Shown: one piece after another, positions 1-8,080 of the stretch
Layout of the letters: each line of letters starts with the position of its first letter
Numbering within the stretch: the first letter of the stretch is position 1
Assembly (NCBI GenBank): GCA_035995185.1
Contig: DASYKT010000031.1
Span: 124,001-188,000, forward strand
Origin: DASYKT01 sp035995185
GTDB lineage: Bacteria; Acidobacteriota; Blastocatellia; Pyrinomonadales; Pyrinomonadaceae
Reading direction: 5' to 3'
Length of the DNA: 64,000 nt
Made by a program: the position numbers and the translations under genes
Notes under the pieces: model-generated
Seen by the model: only the letters and a program-made list of their open reading frames with translations
What the model was told of the DNA's origin: nothing
Databases searched by the model: none

Positions 1-693
1 GAACTGAATGTTTATAACATCTCGGAAATGACCAGGACGGAAGTGCACGCGCTCATCGGCCGCTCGCCGGGCAGTATCTGCGGGCGGATCTATCGCCGGT
101 TTGACGGCACCGTTATTACCAAAGATTGCCCGACAGGCGTACGGGCGCTGCGAAAACGCGCGGCACGAACAGCCGGCGCCGCTCTTTCCGCCATACTGGG
201 ATTATTTTCGGTTGGGGTGGCGCAAACCACCGAGCAGAAAGATGGCGCGGCAAAACCGGTTTCGGAAGCCGAGCTCAAAAGTGAAAAGAAATTGCTTTCA
301 CCGGACAAGCGTATTCTGGCGGGAACGGTGACCGATCTTGAGGGGAATTTTATCGCGGGCGCGGATATCATGATATATCCGAAAGACTCGGGCGGGAGCG
401 ATCTTAAAAACATCATCAACGCCAAGACGGACGGCGGCGGAAAATATATCTTCGACGGGCTGGCCGCCAATACCTACCTGATCGAAGCTAACCTGCAAGG
501 GTATGCCCATTCGGAGATCGCGGAGATCACTATCGCCGACGGCGAACAGATCACGCTCGATATAAAACTGACAAAGTACGTAGCGATCACCGGGCTCGTC
601 AATATTATTGTACCGCCGCCCCCGTCCGTGCCGGGTAGGACCGTCATCACGCGCGAAATGCTCGACCGGATGCCAAAGCGAAACCTTTTCTGA
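1..693 (+). CDS. Cys-motif membrane protein with carboxypeptidase-regulatory-like domain (5' end outside window)
   Basis: The reading frame is open from the first base, and its opening codons (ELNVYNISEM) match residues 35-44 of the paralogue at 1531-2304, so roughly the first 34 codons lie outside the window. Visible parts are the end of a Cys-containing N-terminal domain (CGRIYRRFDGT, then a CPTG motif), one hydrophobic segment (about AALSAILGLFSVGVAQ) that is a membrane anchor or internal signal, and a C-terminal beta-sandwich region (LAGTVTDLEGNFIAGADI) typical of the CarboxypepD_reg family. The function is unknown. Proteins of this build are abundant in Acidobacteriota and Bacteroidota envelopes. 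The TGA stop abuts the stop of the convergent ABC gene (TGA|TCA), so the two genes meet tail to tail with no spacer. Confidence 0.8.
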   Translation, partial: ELNVYNISEMTRTEVHALIGRSPGSICGRIYRRFDGTVITKDCPTGVRALRKRAARTAGAALSAILGLFSVGVAQTTEQKDGAAKPVSEAELKSEKKLLSPDKRILAGTVTDLEGNFIAGADIMIYPKDSGGSDLKNIINAKTDGGGKYIFDGLAANTYLIEANLQGYAHSEIAEITIADGEQITLDIKLTKYVAITGLVNIIVPPPPSVPGRTVITREMLDRMPKRNLF

Positions 694-1437
694 TCACGTT
701 TTTATTGTTTCCAGGTATGCCCGCGCCAGAGAGTGGTCCGACTTTACAAAATTTTCCGGCGATTCCAGCACGACAATTTTGCCTTTTTCCATCAGTGCGA
801 TACGCGTGCCGAGCGTCAAAGCTTCGCGAAGGTCGTGGGTGACAAAGATCGCCGTTTTGTTCAGGCGTTTTACCAGCGCGGCAAATTCTTTTTGCAAATT
901 ACTGCGGGTGATCGGGTCGAGCGCGCCGAAGGGTTCATCCAGTAAAAGTAATTCCGGATCGGCCGCCAGGGCACGGGCGACGCCGACGCGCTGCTGCTGT
1001 CCGCCGGAGAGCTCGCGCGGAAAACGGGCGGCGAATTTTTTTGGTTCAAGCCCGACCAGGTCGAGCAATTGTTCGGTGCGGTAATGCGTTTTATCCGCGC
1101 TCCATTTTTCGAGCGAAGGCACCAGCGCAATATTTCGTTCGACCGTAAAATGCGGGAAAAGGCCGCCTTCCTGCAAAACATAGCCCGTCCGGCGGCGCAG
1201 TTTTATCGGGTCCCATTTGGTGGTGGCTTTGCCGTCGACCAATACTTCACCGCGGGTCGGCGTCAGCAGCCGGTTGATCATTTTAAGCGTCGTGGTTTTG
1301 CCGCAGCCCGATTCGCCCAGCAAAACAAGGGTCTCGCCGCGGCTTACCGAAAAGCTCAGGCCGCTTAATATTTGTGCGCCGCCGATCTCGAAATCGACAT
1401 CGCGAAATTCGACCACATTTTCAGGTTGTACAGGCAT
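694..1437 (-). CDS. ABC transporter ATP-binding protein, osmoprotectant (OpuCA/OsmV) type
   Basis: This is a 247-aa ATPase subunit expected to energise uptake of a quaternary-amine or similar osmolyte at the inner membrane. All nucleotide-binding motifs are present: Walker A GESGCGKT (41-48), Q-loop Q89, signature LSGGQQQR (143-150), Walker B LLLLDEP (163-169) and switch His201 (VTHD). The LKMINRLLTPTRGE stretch and the LREALTLGTRIALMEKG region resemble glycine betaine/carnitine/choline ATPases. The C-terminal CBS domains of OpuCA are absent, so it is the short form. No permease or binding-protein gene is next to it; its neighbours are the two Cys-motif paralogues. The substrate is an inference from family resemblance only. 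Confidence 0.85.
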   Translation of the reverse strand: MPVQPENVVEFRDVDFEIGGAQILSGLSFSVSRGETLVLLGESGCGKTTTLKMINRLLTPTRGEVLVDGKATTKWDPIKLRRRTGYVLQEGGLFPHFTVERNIALVPSLEKWSADKTHYRTEQLLDLVGLEPKKFAARFPRELSGGQQQRVGVARALAADPELLLLDEPFGALDPITRSNLQKEFAALVKRLNKTAIFVTHDLREALTLGTRIALMEKGKIVVLESPENFVKSDHSLARAYLETIKT

Positions 1438-1530
1438 TGCTCTTTATTTTAACCGGAAATCATCTCTTTCGGCGAATAAAATTCCCGCTAAGCAACCGGA
1501 AAACTCCGGGACCTCATCAGACAAACGGGT

Positions 1531-2304
1531 ATGCAAAATTTCGACATCAACGATCTGAAAGTGGCAAAACCCTGCCCGGTAGGGTGGGAAAATATGAGCG
1601 GCGACGACCGGACGCGCTTTTGCAGCCTCTGCGAGCTGAACGTTTATAACATCTCGGAAATGACGGCGGCCGAAGTTCGAAGTTTGATCGGAAAGTCCGG
1701 CGGGCGCGTGTGTGGAAGAATATATAAGCGAGCGGACGGAACCGTGCTGACCCGCGATTGCCCGGTCGGCTTAAGCAAATACCGCAAGCGAGTGGCGAAA
1801 TATTCCGGCGCCGTTCTGGGAGCGATATTGGGCCTTTTTTCGGCGGGTTTTGCGCAAGCCGATCAAAAGAAGAGCGAACGCGCGCCGGACAGCGCAGCTG
1901 TAAAGGCTGCCAAAAAACCGGTGCCGGACGGATACGCCATGCTGCAGGGAACCGTAATGGATGTTCACGGGGCCGTCGTTCCGGGGGTGAGAGTCGTCAT
2001 TACGTCCAATAATGAAAAGAAAGAAAAGAATATCGTTATAACGAATAATGAAGGCATATACCGCGCAGCTATCCCTGCTGCCTCCAGTTTTGATATCGAG
2101 GTGAAAGTGCCGGGATTTAAATCCTTTGAAAACAAAGACCTGTCTTTCGACAATGGAAAAGACCGGTCCGTGGATATCATTTTACAAATAGATGAGTCTT
2201 TTATAGTGGGTCTTCTGGCGATCACTGAAACTCCCCTGGAAGTAAAAGACGCCAGTGTAACTAACACCATACAAAAAAGAAAACTGGAAAAACTTCCTTT
2301 CTAA
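1531..2304 (+). CDS. Cys-motif membrane protein with carboxypeptidase-regulatory-like domain (full-length paralogue)
   Basis: This 257-aa protein has three parts. Residues 1-80 form a Cys-rich cytoplasmic-looking domain with C15 (KPCPVGWENM), C31-x-x-C34 (RFCSLC), C61 (VCGRIY) and C77 (DCPVG). The spacing resembles a domain seen in Bacteroidota (C-x4-W-x2-M ... RFC-x2-C ... CGR), and metal or disulphide binding is likely but unproven. Residues 91-109 are a hydrophobic segment. Residues 137-225 are a CarboxypepD_reg-like beta-sandwich (LQGTVMDVHGAVVPGVRVVI). It is a duplicate of the gene at 1-693, with the ABC ATPase inserted between the two in the opposite direction. The substrate and role are not known. 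Confidence 0.85.
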   Translation: MQNFDINDLKVAKPCPVGWENMSGDDRTRFCSLCELNVYNISEMTAAEVRSLIGKSGGRVCGRIYKRADGTVLTRDCPVGLSKYRKRVAKYSGAVLGAILGLFSAGFAQADQKKSERAPDSAAVKAAKKPVPDGYAMLQGTVMDVHGAVVPGVRVVITSNNEKKEKNIVITNNEGIYRAAIPAASSFDIEVKVPGFKSFENKDLSFDNGKDRSVDIILQIDESFIVGLLAITETPLEVKDASVTNTIQKRKLEKLPF

Positions 2305-2371
2305 AAACCGCCGCTTACAATACCTCCGTTTTCGCATGTCGCGCCCCGCAGTGCTTTGCTAAAATAGCGCT

Positions 2372-2932
2372 ATGGGGTTGTGGACACATTTAAAACAAAA
2401 GCCTGACAAGGAAGATCTGCAAAGGGCGCTAGAGCGCACCACGCCTGACATAATCGCTCCTGATCTGAAAGTATTATTTTGCGGCATCAATCCCGGCTTA
2501 TATTCCGCCGCGACCGGCCATAATTTTGCTCGCCCGGGAAATCGTTTTTGGAAAGTGCTGGAGCGGGCCGAATTCACTCCGCGCCGCTTTCACCCTTCGG
2601 AAGAACGGGAACTGCTCGAACTTGGCTACGGCATCACTAATTTTTGCAAACGCACAACGGCCACGGCCGCCGAACTCACGGACGACGAGCTGATCCAGGG
2701 CGGTAAAGATCTGGTAAAGAGGGTAAAAAAATACCGTCCGCAATTTTTGGCCGTGCTGGGCGTCACCGCTTATCGCAAGGCATTCAAAAAACCAAAAGCC
2801 AGGCTCGGTTTGCAGGAAGAAAAAATAAATGATACCAAGATATGGATCTTGCCAAGCCCCAGCGGGCTGAACGCGCATTATCAATTGCCCGACCTGATCG
2901 AGCTTTTCAGCGAACTGCGGCAGCAATTTTGA
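2372..2932 (+). CDS. mug: G/U mismatch-specific DNA glycosylase (Mug/TDG family)
   Basis: The protein should remove uracil, thymine or etheno-cytosine opposite guanine, starting base-excision repair in the cytoplasm. At 186 aa it is about the length of E. coli Mug. It carries the family's catalytic motif GINPG (38-42), the GHNFARPGNRFW stretch (49-60) and the C-terminal minor-groove loop PSPSGLN (161-167, corresponding to NPSGLS/N in Mug). Asn40 in GINPG fits the catalytic Asn of the family. The ATG at 2372 has no strong upstream Shine-Dalgarno site, so the start is less certain than the gene. It stands alone, followed by a palindromic repeat. Confidence 0.92.
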   Translation: MGLWTHLKQKPDKEDLQRALERTTPDIIAPDLKVLFCGINPGLYSAATGHNFARPGNRFWKVLERAEFTPRRFHPSEERELLELGYGITNFCKRTTATAAELTDDELIQGGKDLVKRVKKYRPQFLAVLGVTAYRKAFKKPKARLGLQEEKINDTKIWILPSPSGLNAHYQLPDLIELFSELRQQF

Positions 2933-2964
2933 CGTAGTAGTAGAGGTTCTTTATTTACCTGATA

Positions 2965-3059
2965 CGTTTGGTGTGTTTAGTGTGCTTCGTGGTTTCTGTC
3001 TTAGTCTTTGATAATAAACTTTAGGAATTTAACCACGAAGCACACGAAATGCACGAAAG
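2965..3059. repeat. CACGAA-family palindromic repeat, copy 1
   Basis: Two arms read as imperfect reverse complements: left 2965-2995 (core TGTGCTTCGTGGTTT) and right 3030-3059 (core AACCACGAAGCACACGAAA), separated by about 35 nt. The same unit recurs near 9.8, 27.3 and 60.6 kb, with half copies near 12.5 and 49.4 kb. It lies between mug and the NTF2-like gene, and no ORF crosses it. Confidence 0.8.
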
Positions 3060-3121
3060 ATCGTTCGGCGCGCTTGGCGTGAATTTATGACAAAGCTGCC
3101 TTAATCTTGAAAGATCTGATA

Positions 3122-3610
3122 ATGAAACTTAAGTATCTGTTACTTCTCATAACTGTCATGTCGGTTCTTTTAACCGGACCGGTATTCGCGCAAAAAAAGC
3201 CGAATGTAAAAACCGAGGCCGCTTTGATATCCGTGGTCAAGCAGATGGTCGATGCGCAGAGTGCTTTTGACGTGGCGGCGCTGGAAAAAATTACGACGGC
3301 GGACTACATCGAGATCTCGCCGCTCGGCGAATTTGACCCGCGCGAAAAAATGCTCGGCTTTTACAAACCGGAATTAAAGCCGAAAAACATGGAGATCAAA
3401 AACGACGCCGACGAATTTTCCATTCGCGACTATGGCAAGTTTGCGATAGTGATAGTGCGGCTTAACTTTTTGATCACGATGGACGGCAAAACGGCCCCGC
3501 CGCGCAGTATGCGCGCGACGTATGTTTGCCGCAAGGAAAAAGACGCGTGGAAGATCGCCTCGGCGCATTACACCGGCATCCATCCGCCCGCGCCTGCACC
3601 TGCAAAATAA
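3122..3610 (+). CDS. secreted NTF2-like (DUF4440/SnoaL-type) protein
   Basis: The ATG at 3122 gives a 162-aa protein; an in-frame TTG at 3107 would add five residues but leaves a poorer signal peptide. Residues 1-24 form a signal peptide (MKLKYLLLLITVMSVLLTGPVFAQ) with cleavage likely after FAQ. The rest has the helix-plus-curved-sheet pattern of NTF2-like proteins: MVDAQSAFDVAALEKITTADYIEISP near the start and WKIASAHYTGIHP at the end, where the Trp-containing last strand is typical of DUF4440. Such domains bind small ligands or act as enzymes, and no catalytic residues can be assigned here. The DUF3828-like lipoprotein gene follows 20 nt downstream and may be co-transcribed. Confidence 0.75.
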   Translation: MKLKYLLLLITVMSVLLTGPVFAQKKPNVKTEAALISVVKQMVDAQSAFDVAALEKITTADYIEISPLGEFDPREKMLGFYKPELKPKNMEIKNDADEFSIRDYGKFAIVIVRLNFLITMDGKTAPPRSMRATYVCRKEKDAWKIASAHYTGIHPPAPAPAK

Positions 3611-3630
3611 AATCGGGAGAATATATTTTT

Positions 3631-4485
3631 GTGAAAAAACTTTTAGCATTTATCTTTTTATTAACGGTCTTATCGATCGGATGTTCATCGGCTAGCGTTG
3701 CCAACCAGGCAAATAATGCAAACACCGCGACAGAAGCGGCGCCGGCCCTAGCAGCCGATCAGGGCCCGGCCGCTTCAGGGGCAATGCCCACCGCGCCCGA
3801 TGCGCTGGTCGCCGATCTTTATAAGCAGCACGACGCGCATAAAAGCCCTTTTTTCCAGTCAAAAAACCGCGCGCTGGTTGATAAATATTTTACTAAGGCG
3901 ACCGCCGACCTGATCTGGAAAGACGCGACGCGAAAGAATCAAAATGAGGTCGGCGTGCTCGACGGCGACCCGCTCTACAACGCGCAGGATACCGACATCA
4001 AAAACTTTAAGGTCGGTGCGGCCGATATCAAGGCAGATAAGGCGACGGTCACCGTTACTTTTGACAACTTTGGCCAAAAACAGTCGCTCAAGTTTTCGCT
4101 GGTGCAGGAAAAAGGCGCCTATGAAAAAGGGTGGAAGATAAACGATATCGATTACGGCGAAGCGGGCACGCTGGTCAAATGGCTCAGGGACGAATACTCC
4201 GGCAAGGCCGAGGGGCCGACGGATAACCGCTTCGAAGGCAAATACCAGGTGGGCGATACCACCTGCACGGTCAAAGCGATCAAAATGGCCTTTGAAGTTC
4301 GCTGGGCAAAAGGCTCAGGTGTGGAGACCTTCTATGCCAACGACGATGAAAGTAACCCTTCGTTTTCCAGCGAGAATAAAGACGGCGGATTCGAGAACAC
4401 CTTTGCCTTTGACGACGACACCTACAACACCGGAAAATTCCTGCGCGCCGACGGCAAGGAGCTGCCGATTAAGCGGGTAAAGTAA
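3631..4485 (+). CDS. lipoprotein with DUF3828-like domain
   Basis: The GTG at 3631 is chosen because it gives a clean lipoprotein signal (VKKLLAFIFLLTVLSIGC, Cys at residue 18) and has a purine-rich CGGGAGA about 10 nt upstream. A longer frame from 3526 would overlap the previous gene. After the Cys there is a low-complexity Ala/Asn linker to about residue 50. A globular region follows (VADLYKQHDAHKSPFF, YFTKATADLIWKDA, VTFDNFGQKQSLKFSLV, WKINDIDYG) that resembles the DUF3828 fold of periplasmic lipoproteins. The last 80 residues form a second beta-rich unit. The function is unknown. The hairpin with a T tract at 4515-4540 probably ends transcription. Confidence 0.75.
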   Translation: MKKLLAFIFLLTVLSIGCSSASVANQANNANTATEAAPALAADQGPAASGAMPTAPDALVADLYKQHDAHKSPFFQSKNRALVDKYFTKATADLIWKDATRKNQNEVGVLDGDPLYNAQDTDIKNFKVGAADIKADKATVTVTFDNFGQKQSLKFSLVQEKGAYEKGWKINDIDYGEAGTLVKWLRDEYSGKAEGPTDNRFEGKYQVGDTTCTVKAIKMAFEVRWAKGSGVETFYANDDESNPSFSSENKDGGFENTFAFDDDTYNTGKFLRADGKELPIKRVK

Positions 4486-4514
4486 ATTTAAGTTCTAGTT
4501 TCAAAAGAACTGTC

Positions 4515-4540
4515 AAAAAGCGGCAAAGTGCCGCTTTTTC
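4515..4540 (+). terminator. rho-independent terminator
   Basis: The sequence AAAAAGCGGCA, a three-base loop AAG, then TGCCGCTTTTT makes an 11-bp perfect hairpin ending in a T run, 30 nt after the DUF3828-like lipoprotein stop. Confidence 0.85.
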
Positions 4541-4587
4541 ATTTGCACCTCATCTTTGACTGTGTATACTCATTGTAGAAACATTAT

Positions 4588-5256
4588 ATGAGAGTTCAGA
4601 TTCAAAAATGGGGAAATAGCCTTGCATTGCGAATCCCTAAATCTTTAGGCGAGCAAATCGGAATTAAGTTAGGATCCGAAGTGGATATTTCGGTTCAGAA
4701 AGGAAGCATTATGATTACGCCAATAAGGAATACTGCTAATAAAGAAAGTTTGATTGCGTTTATAGCGAGAACGGATCTAAGTGACTCTGCTATAAGAGAA
4801 ATTTCAAAGGAAGTAAAAACTATTTTCACACGGTATGCTGACAGAGAGAAAAAGGCGAAGATGATGGTATTTAAGACTTCAGGTGAGACGTTTAATGAAG
4901 TAATTAGCAATGAGAAACATGCCTTCGCAGTTTTGCCTAAAAATTGTGTTAAGGGAACGGTAGTTTTGGTAAGCAAAAACAAGACCGCCTGCTTACCTTC
5001 AGAAAAACAGATATCTTATTTCGGGAAAGTCAAGAATGTAAGGCTTCTTGAGCAAGGAGAAGCTGGAGATATATGGGGTTCTAAAAATGAAAATAGATGG
5101 AAATATATTGTTGAATTTGAAAAAATTAAGCCTATAAAGCATCCATTTAATTTGGAGGATGTTTTATTTGAGAAGGCACGTTTCTACGGGCCGGCAGTTG
5201 CGTTTGCCACCATTGACAGTAATCACGCAAAACTAATTTCTCTGTATCTTAAATAG
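4588..5256 (+). CDS. MazE/AbrB-like DNA-binding domain fused to a PUA/EVE-like domain
   Basis: Residues 1-47 are a SpoVT-AbrB/MazE swapped-hairpin domain (MRVQIQKWGNSLALRIPKSL, then LGSEVDISVQKGSIMI), the DNA-binding half of MazE-type antitoxins. Residues 50-95 look helical and charged. Residues 95-222 have the strand pattern of a PUA-like/EVE domain: HAFAVLPKNCVKGTVVLVSK, YFGKVKNVRLL, IWGSKNENRWKYIVEFEKIKP, and a final GPAVAFATIDSNHAKLI segment. The EVE assignment rests on pattern resemblance alone. EVE domains bind modified bases or small ligands. No toxin gene is adjacent, so it is not a simple antitoxin. The gene is visibly A+T-rich compared with guaA and the genes before it, which suggests acquisition by transfer. 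Confidence 0.75.
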   Translation: MRVQIQKWGNSLALRIPKSLGEQIGIKLGSEVDISVQKGSIMITPIRNTANKESLIAFIARTDLSDSAIREISKEVKTIFTRYADREKKAKMMVFKTSGETFNEVISNEKHAFAVLPKNCVKGTVVLVSKNKTACLPSEKQISYFGKVKNVRLLEQGEAGDIWGSKNENRWKYIVEFEKIKPIKHPFNLEDVLFEKARFYGPAVAFATIDSNHAKLISLYLK

Positions 5257-5264
5257 CAATAATA

Positions 5265-6821
5265 CTATTCCCACTCGATGGTGCCGGGGGGTTTTGAGGT
5301 GATGTCATAGACGACGCGGTTGATGCCGCGGACCTCGCTGGTGATGCGTGAGGAAACGCGGGCCAAAAAATCGTGGGGCAGGCGGGCCCAGTCGGCGGTC
5401 ATGCCGTCGGTGCTGGTGACGGCGCGGATGGCGATCATGCGTTCGTAGGTGCGGAAATCGCCCATCACGCCGACGGTTTCTATCGGCAGCAAGACGGGAA
5501 ATGCCTGCCAGACGTCGTGATAAAGGCCAAACTCATGCAGCTCTTCGTTAAAAATGCGGTTGGCGGCCTGGAGCAGCTTAACTTTTTCCTCGGTGATTTC
5601 GCCTAAAATTCTGACGGCGAGGCCGGGGCCGGGAAACGGATGGCGCGTAAGAATTTCTTCGGGAACACTGAGGTCTTTGCCGATGCGGCGCACTTCGTCT
5701 TTGAATAATTCACGCAGCGGTTCGATCAGTTTCAAATTCATTTTTTCCGGCAGCCCACCGACGTTATGATGCGTCTTGATGGTGACGCTCGCTCCGCGTA
5801 AGCTTACGGATTCGATCACGTCCGGATAGAGCGTGCCCTGAACCAGCCATTTTGCACCTACAGAATCGGAGCCAAGTTTTTTCGCTTCGCGCTCAAAAAT
5901 TTCGATAAATAGGTTGCCGATGATCTTGCGTTTCTTTTCCGGTTCGGTCACGCCCGCGAGCGCCGCGTAAAATTCCTGCGAGGCATCGACGCCGATCACT
6001 TTCAGGTGCATCGTGTCTTTAAAAAGTTTTAGCGTGGTTTCAAACTCGTCCGCGCGCAGCAATCCGTTATCGACAAAGATGCAGGTTTGCCGGCCGCCCA
6101 CGGCTTCGTGCACCAGCGCAGCGGCGACGGTCGAATCGACCCCGCCGGAAAGCCCGCACAGCACCAGATCGTCAGGCCCGACCAGAGTTTTAATTCTTTC
6201 TATGTCTTCGGTGATAAAACTGGCGGATGTCCAATCGCCTTTGCAATGGCAGACGCCAAAAACGAAATTGCTCAAGATCTCTTTGCCGCGCGGGGTGTGC
6301 GAAACCTCGGGATGAAACTGCACGGCGTAAAGATTAGCTTCGCTGTTTTCAATAGCGGTGATGACGTCGCCAGTAGTAGCCGTAGTATTAAAACCTTTGG
6401 GCAGGCTGGTCACGTGATCGCCGTGGCTCATCCAGACGTCGAGCTCTTTTTCCAAATTACAAAAAATATTTGAATCGCCGTTTAAGACCTGCAGCCGGGC
6501 GTGGCCGTATTCGCGCTTCGCCGCCGGTTTTGATTCGCCGCCGAGGCGCGCCGCCATCAATCCCATGCCGTAACAGATTCCGAGGATCGGGCACTTAACT
6601 TTTTCGAAAAAATCATCCGCCACGGTTGGCGCGTCCTCTTCATACACGCTCGAGGGGCCGCCGGAAAGGATCACGCCTTTTGGGTTTCTTTCAATTATTT
6701 TTTCCAGGGGCACGTGAAAGGGGACGATCTCGCAATAAACGCCGAGTTCGCGCACCCGCCGCGCAATAAGCTGAGTGTATTGTGAACCGAAATCGAGAAT
6801 TAAAATAAGTTCGTGTTGCAA
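5265..6821 (-). CDS. guaA: GMP synthase, glutamine-hydrolysing
   Basis: It converts XMP, glutamine and ATP to GMP in purine synthesis. At 518 aa it has the usual length. The N-terminal glutamine amidotransferase domain (about 1-190) carries the nucleophile Cys83 in GICYGM with His170 and Glu172 in FHPEV. The ATP-pyrophosphatase domain follows with the P-loop SGGVDST (225-231). The dimerisation domain ends the protein with the conserved tail KPPGTIEWE. The gene stands alone on this strand. Its stop is 8 nt from the stop of the convergent AbrB-like gene. Confidence 0.98.
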   Translation of the reverse strand: MQHELILILDFGSQYTQLIARRVRELGVYCEIVPFHVPLEKIIERNPKGVILSGGPSSVYEEDAPTVADDFFEKVKCPILGICYGMGLMAARLGGESKPAAKREYGHARLQVLNGDSNIFCNLEKELDVWMSHGDHVTSLPKGFNTTATTGDVITAIENSEANLYAVQFHPEVSHTPRGKEILSNFVFGVCHCKGDWTSASFITEDIERIKTLVGPDDLVLCGLSGGVDSTVAAALVHEAVGGRQTCIFVDNGLLRADEFETTLKLFKDTMHLKVIGVDASQEFYAALAGVTEPEKKRKIIGNLFIEIFEREAKKLGSDSVGAKWLVQGTLYPDVIESVSLRGASVTIKTHHNVGGLPEKMNLKLIEPLRELFKDEVRRIGKDLSVPEEILTRHPFPGPGLAVRILGEITEEKVKLLQAANRIFNEELHEFGLYHDVWQAFPVLLPIETVGVMGDFRTYERMIAIRAVTSTDGMTADWARLPHDFLARVSSRITSEVRGINRVVYDITSKPPGTIEWE

Positions 6822-6906
6822 GCGCTTTCTCCGATCAGTGTGTAAAAGGAGATTATACGCGCGGAAGGGGATAGTTCAAAAAAGTACACCCACAGGCAGC
6901 CGGAGA

Positions 6907-7656
6907 TCAGAGTTTGAAATTTTCTTTCTTCTTTTTCTCTTGTTCCTCGTGAAGTTGATAAACCTTTTTCTCCGTTGCCTTATCGATCAACCGTACCGTA
7001 ACGGTACTGTCTTTAGAAACGGTTATCTGCACCTCGCTGCAATCCAGCCTTCGCATCGAAAGTGAGGAGTGGGGCAGGCTTCTTTCGATAGTTATTCGAT
7101 TGTCGTTAACATAGAAAGTTTCCTTTGCGCTGTTACGCGAGAAATCAGGATTAAACCAGAGCTTAGGCAGCGAGAGTTTTTCCGACATGCGGGTGACAAA
7201 CTCATCGATAGTGCCGGCATATTTTTCGGTATACGAGACTGAAATACTGTAAACCCGGCTTTCGTACGTTCCCAAATAGATCGAATCGATCCCCTTAAAT
7301 TCCTCCAGGGGCTCGGGTCTGAAATAGAATTCTTCGGAGTAAAAATGATAGGTGGTGCCTCCGACACTTCTTAGAGTCGGGTTCAGATCATCGGACAAAC
7401 CGATCCGGGAAGGGGGCAGAACGGCCCTTACTTCATCCATTGTCATTCCCAGTTTTAACCCTCTCAAGACAGGGGAATCCGCGATCGTGAGAGCGCATAG
7501 CTCCTGTTTCTTTTCCTCTACCGGTGCTATCTGGATGGTCGGAGTTGGCTTCCGTTTTGCAGGTGCTTTTTTGGTTTGACAATACAATGCCGGCGCGAAG
7601 GATAGCGCCAGCAAAAGGGCCGGGAAAATTTGCAGAAAGCGCATCGATAGTTTCAT
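6907..7656 (-). CDS. secreted protein of unknown function
   Basis: This 249-aa protein has a signal peptide (residues 1-26, ending ALYCQ) and a Lys/Pro/Thr-rich linker to about residue 45. The core is globular: CALTIADSPVLRGLKLGMTMDEV resembles the start of small periplasmic ligand-binding or lipoprotein repeats, in which a helix follows LKLGMT. The last 20 residues are very Lys/Glu-rich. The start ATG overlaps the TGA stop of the upstream DUF1801 gene (ATGA), which supports this start and suggests translational coupling. No enzyme motif was recognised. Confidence 0.7.
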   Translation of the reverse strand: MKLSMRFLQIFPALLLALSFAPALYCQTKKAPAKRKPTPTIQIAPVEEKKQELCALTIADSPVLRGLKLGMTMDEVRAVLPPSRIGLSDDLNPTLRSVGGTTYHFYSEEFYFRPEPLEEFKGIDSIYLGTYESRVYSISVSYTEKYAGTIDEFVTRMSEKLSLPKLWFNPDFSRNSAKETFYVNDNRITIERSLPHSSLSMRRLDCSEVQITVSKDSTVTVRLIDKATEKKVYQLHEEQEKKKKENFKL

Positions 7657-8072
7657 TTCTTGCTCTTTGTCTGCTTTACCGAAGCCGCGATCAATTCTTT
7701 TAATACTTTTATATCTACGTCCGAAAGCCGTTTGATATAGAGGCAGCCCTTGCTGGTGGTGTGTTTGCCGAGTTTTTCCAGCAGCTTATTCTGCTCGGCC
7801 GAATTGTCGACCACGTAAAGCGTCAGGTTTGCCTTGCGCGGGGAAAAGGCGATCAGCATCCAGTCCATTTCGCGCCCGTCGGGATATTTGTACTTGCTTG
7901 ATCCAAAGCCAACGATGGCCGGGCCCCACATTTTCGGTTCGGCTTTGGTCGCCTTGCGCATCATTTCCAGCACGACAAATGAATCGGCGCGTTTCTGCTC
8001 GTCTTCGACGGCGTTAAGAAAATCTTCGACACTGGCGTCGCTCAGTTTGGTTTGTAGTTCGTATTTGGCCAT
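7653..8072 (-). CDS. DUF1801 domain protein
   Basis: This 139-aa cytoplasmic protein is built like DUF1801: an N-terminal helix (VEDFLNAVEDEQKRADSFVVLEMM), the core MWGPAIVGFGSSKYKYPDGREMDWMLIAFSPRKANLTLYV, then a GCLYIKRLSDVDIKVLKELI segment. The family has a small alpha/beta fold, and its biochemical role is not established. It sits 8 nt downstream of the HtrA-PEGA gene and overlaps the next gene by 4 nt, so the three genes probably form one transcript. The link with the secreted neighbours is unexplained. Confidence 0.85.
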   Translation of the reverse strand: MAKYELQTKLSDASVEDFLNAVEDEQKRADSFVVLEMMRKATKAEPKMWGPAIVGFGSSKYKYPDGREMDWMLIAFSPRKANLTLYVVDNSAEQNKLLEKLGKHTTSKGCLYIKRLSDVDIKVLKELIAASVKQTKSKK

Positions 8073-8080
8073 AAAATTTC

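Noticed and set aside
3526..3630. Upstream extension of the DUF3828-like lipoprotein
   Set aside because: It overlaps the preceding gene and would bury the lipoprotein signal; the GTG at 3631 is better.
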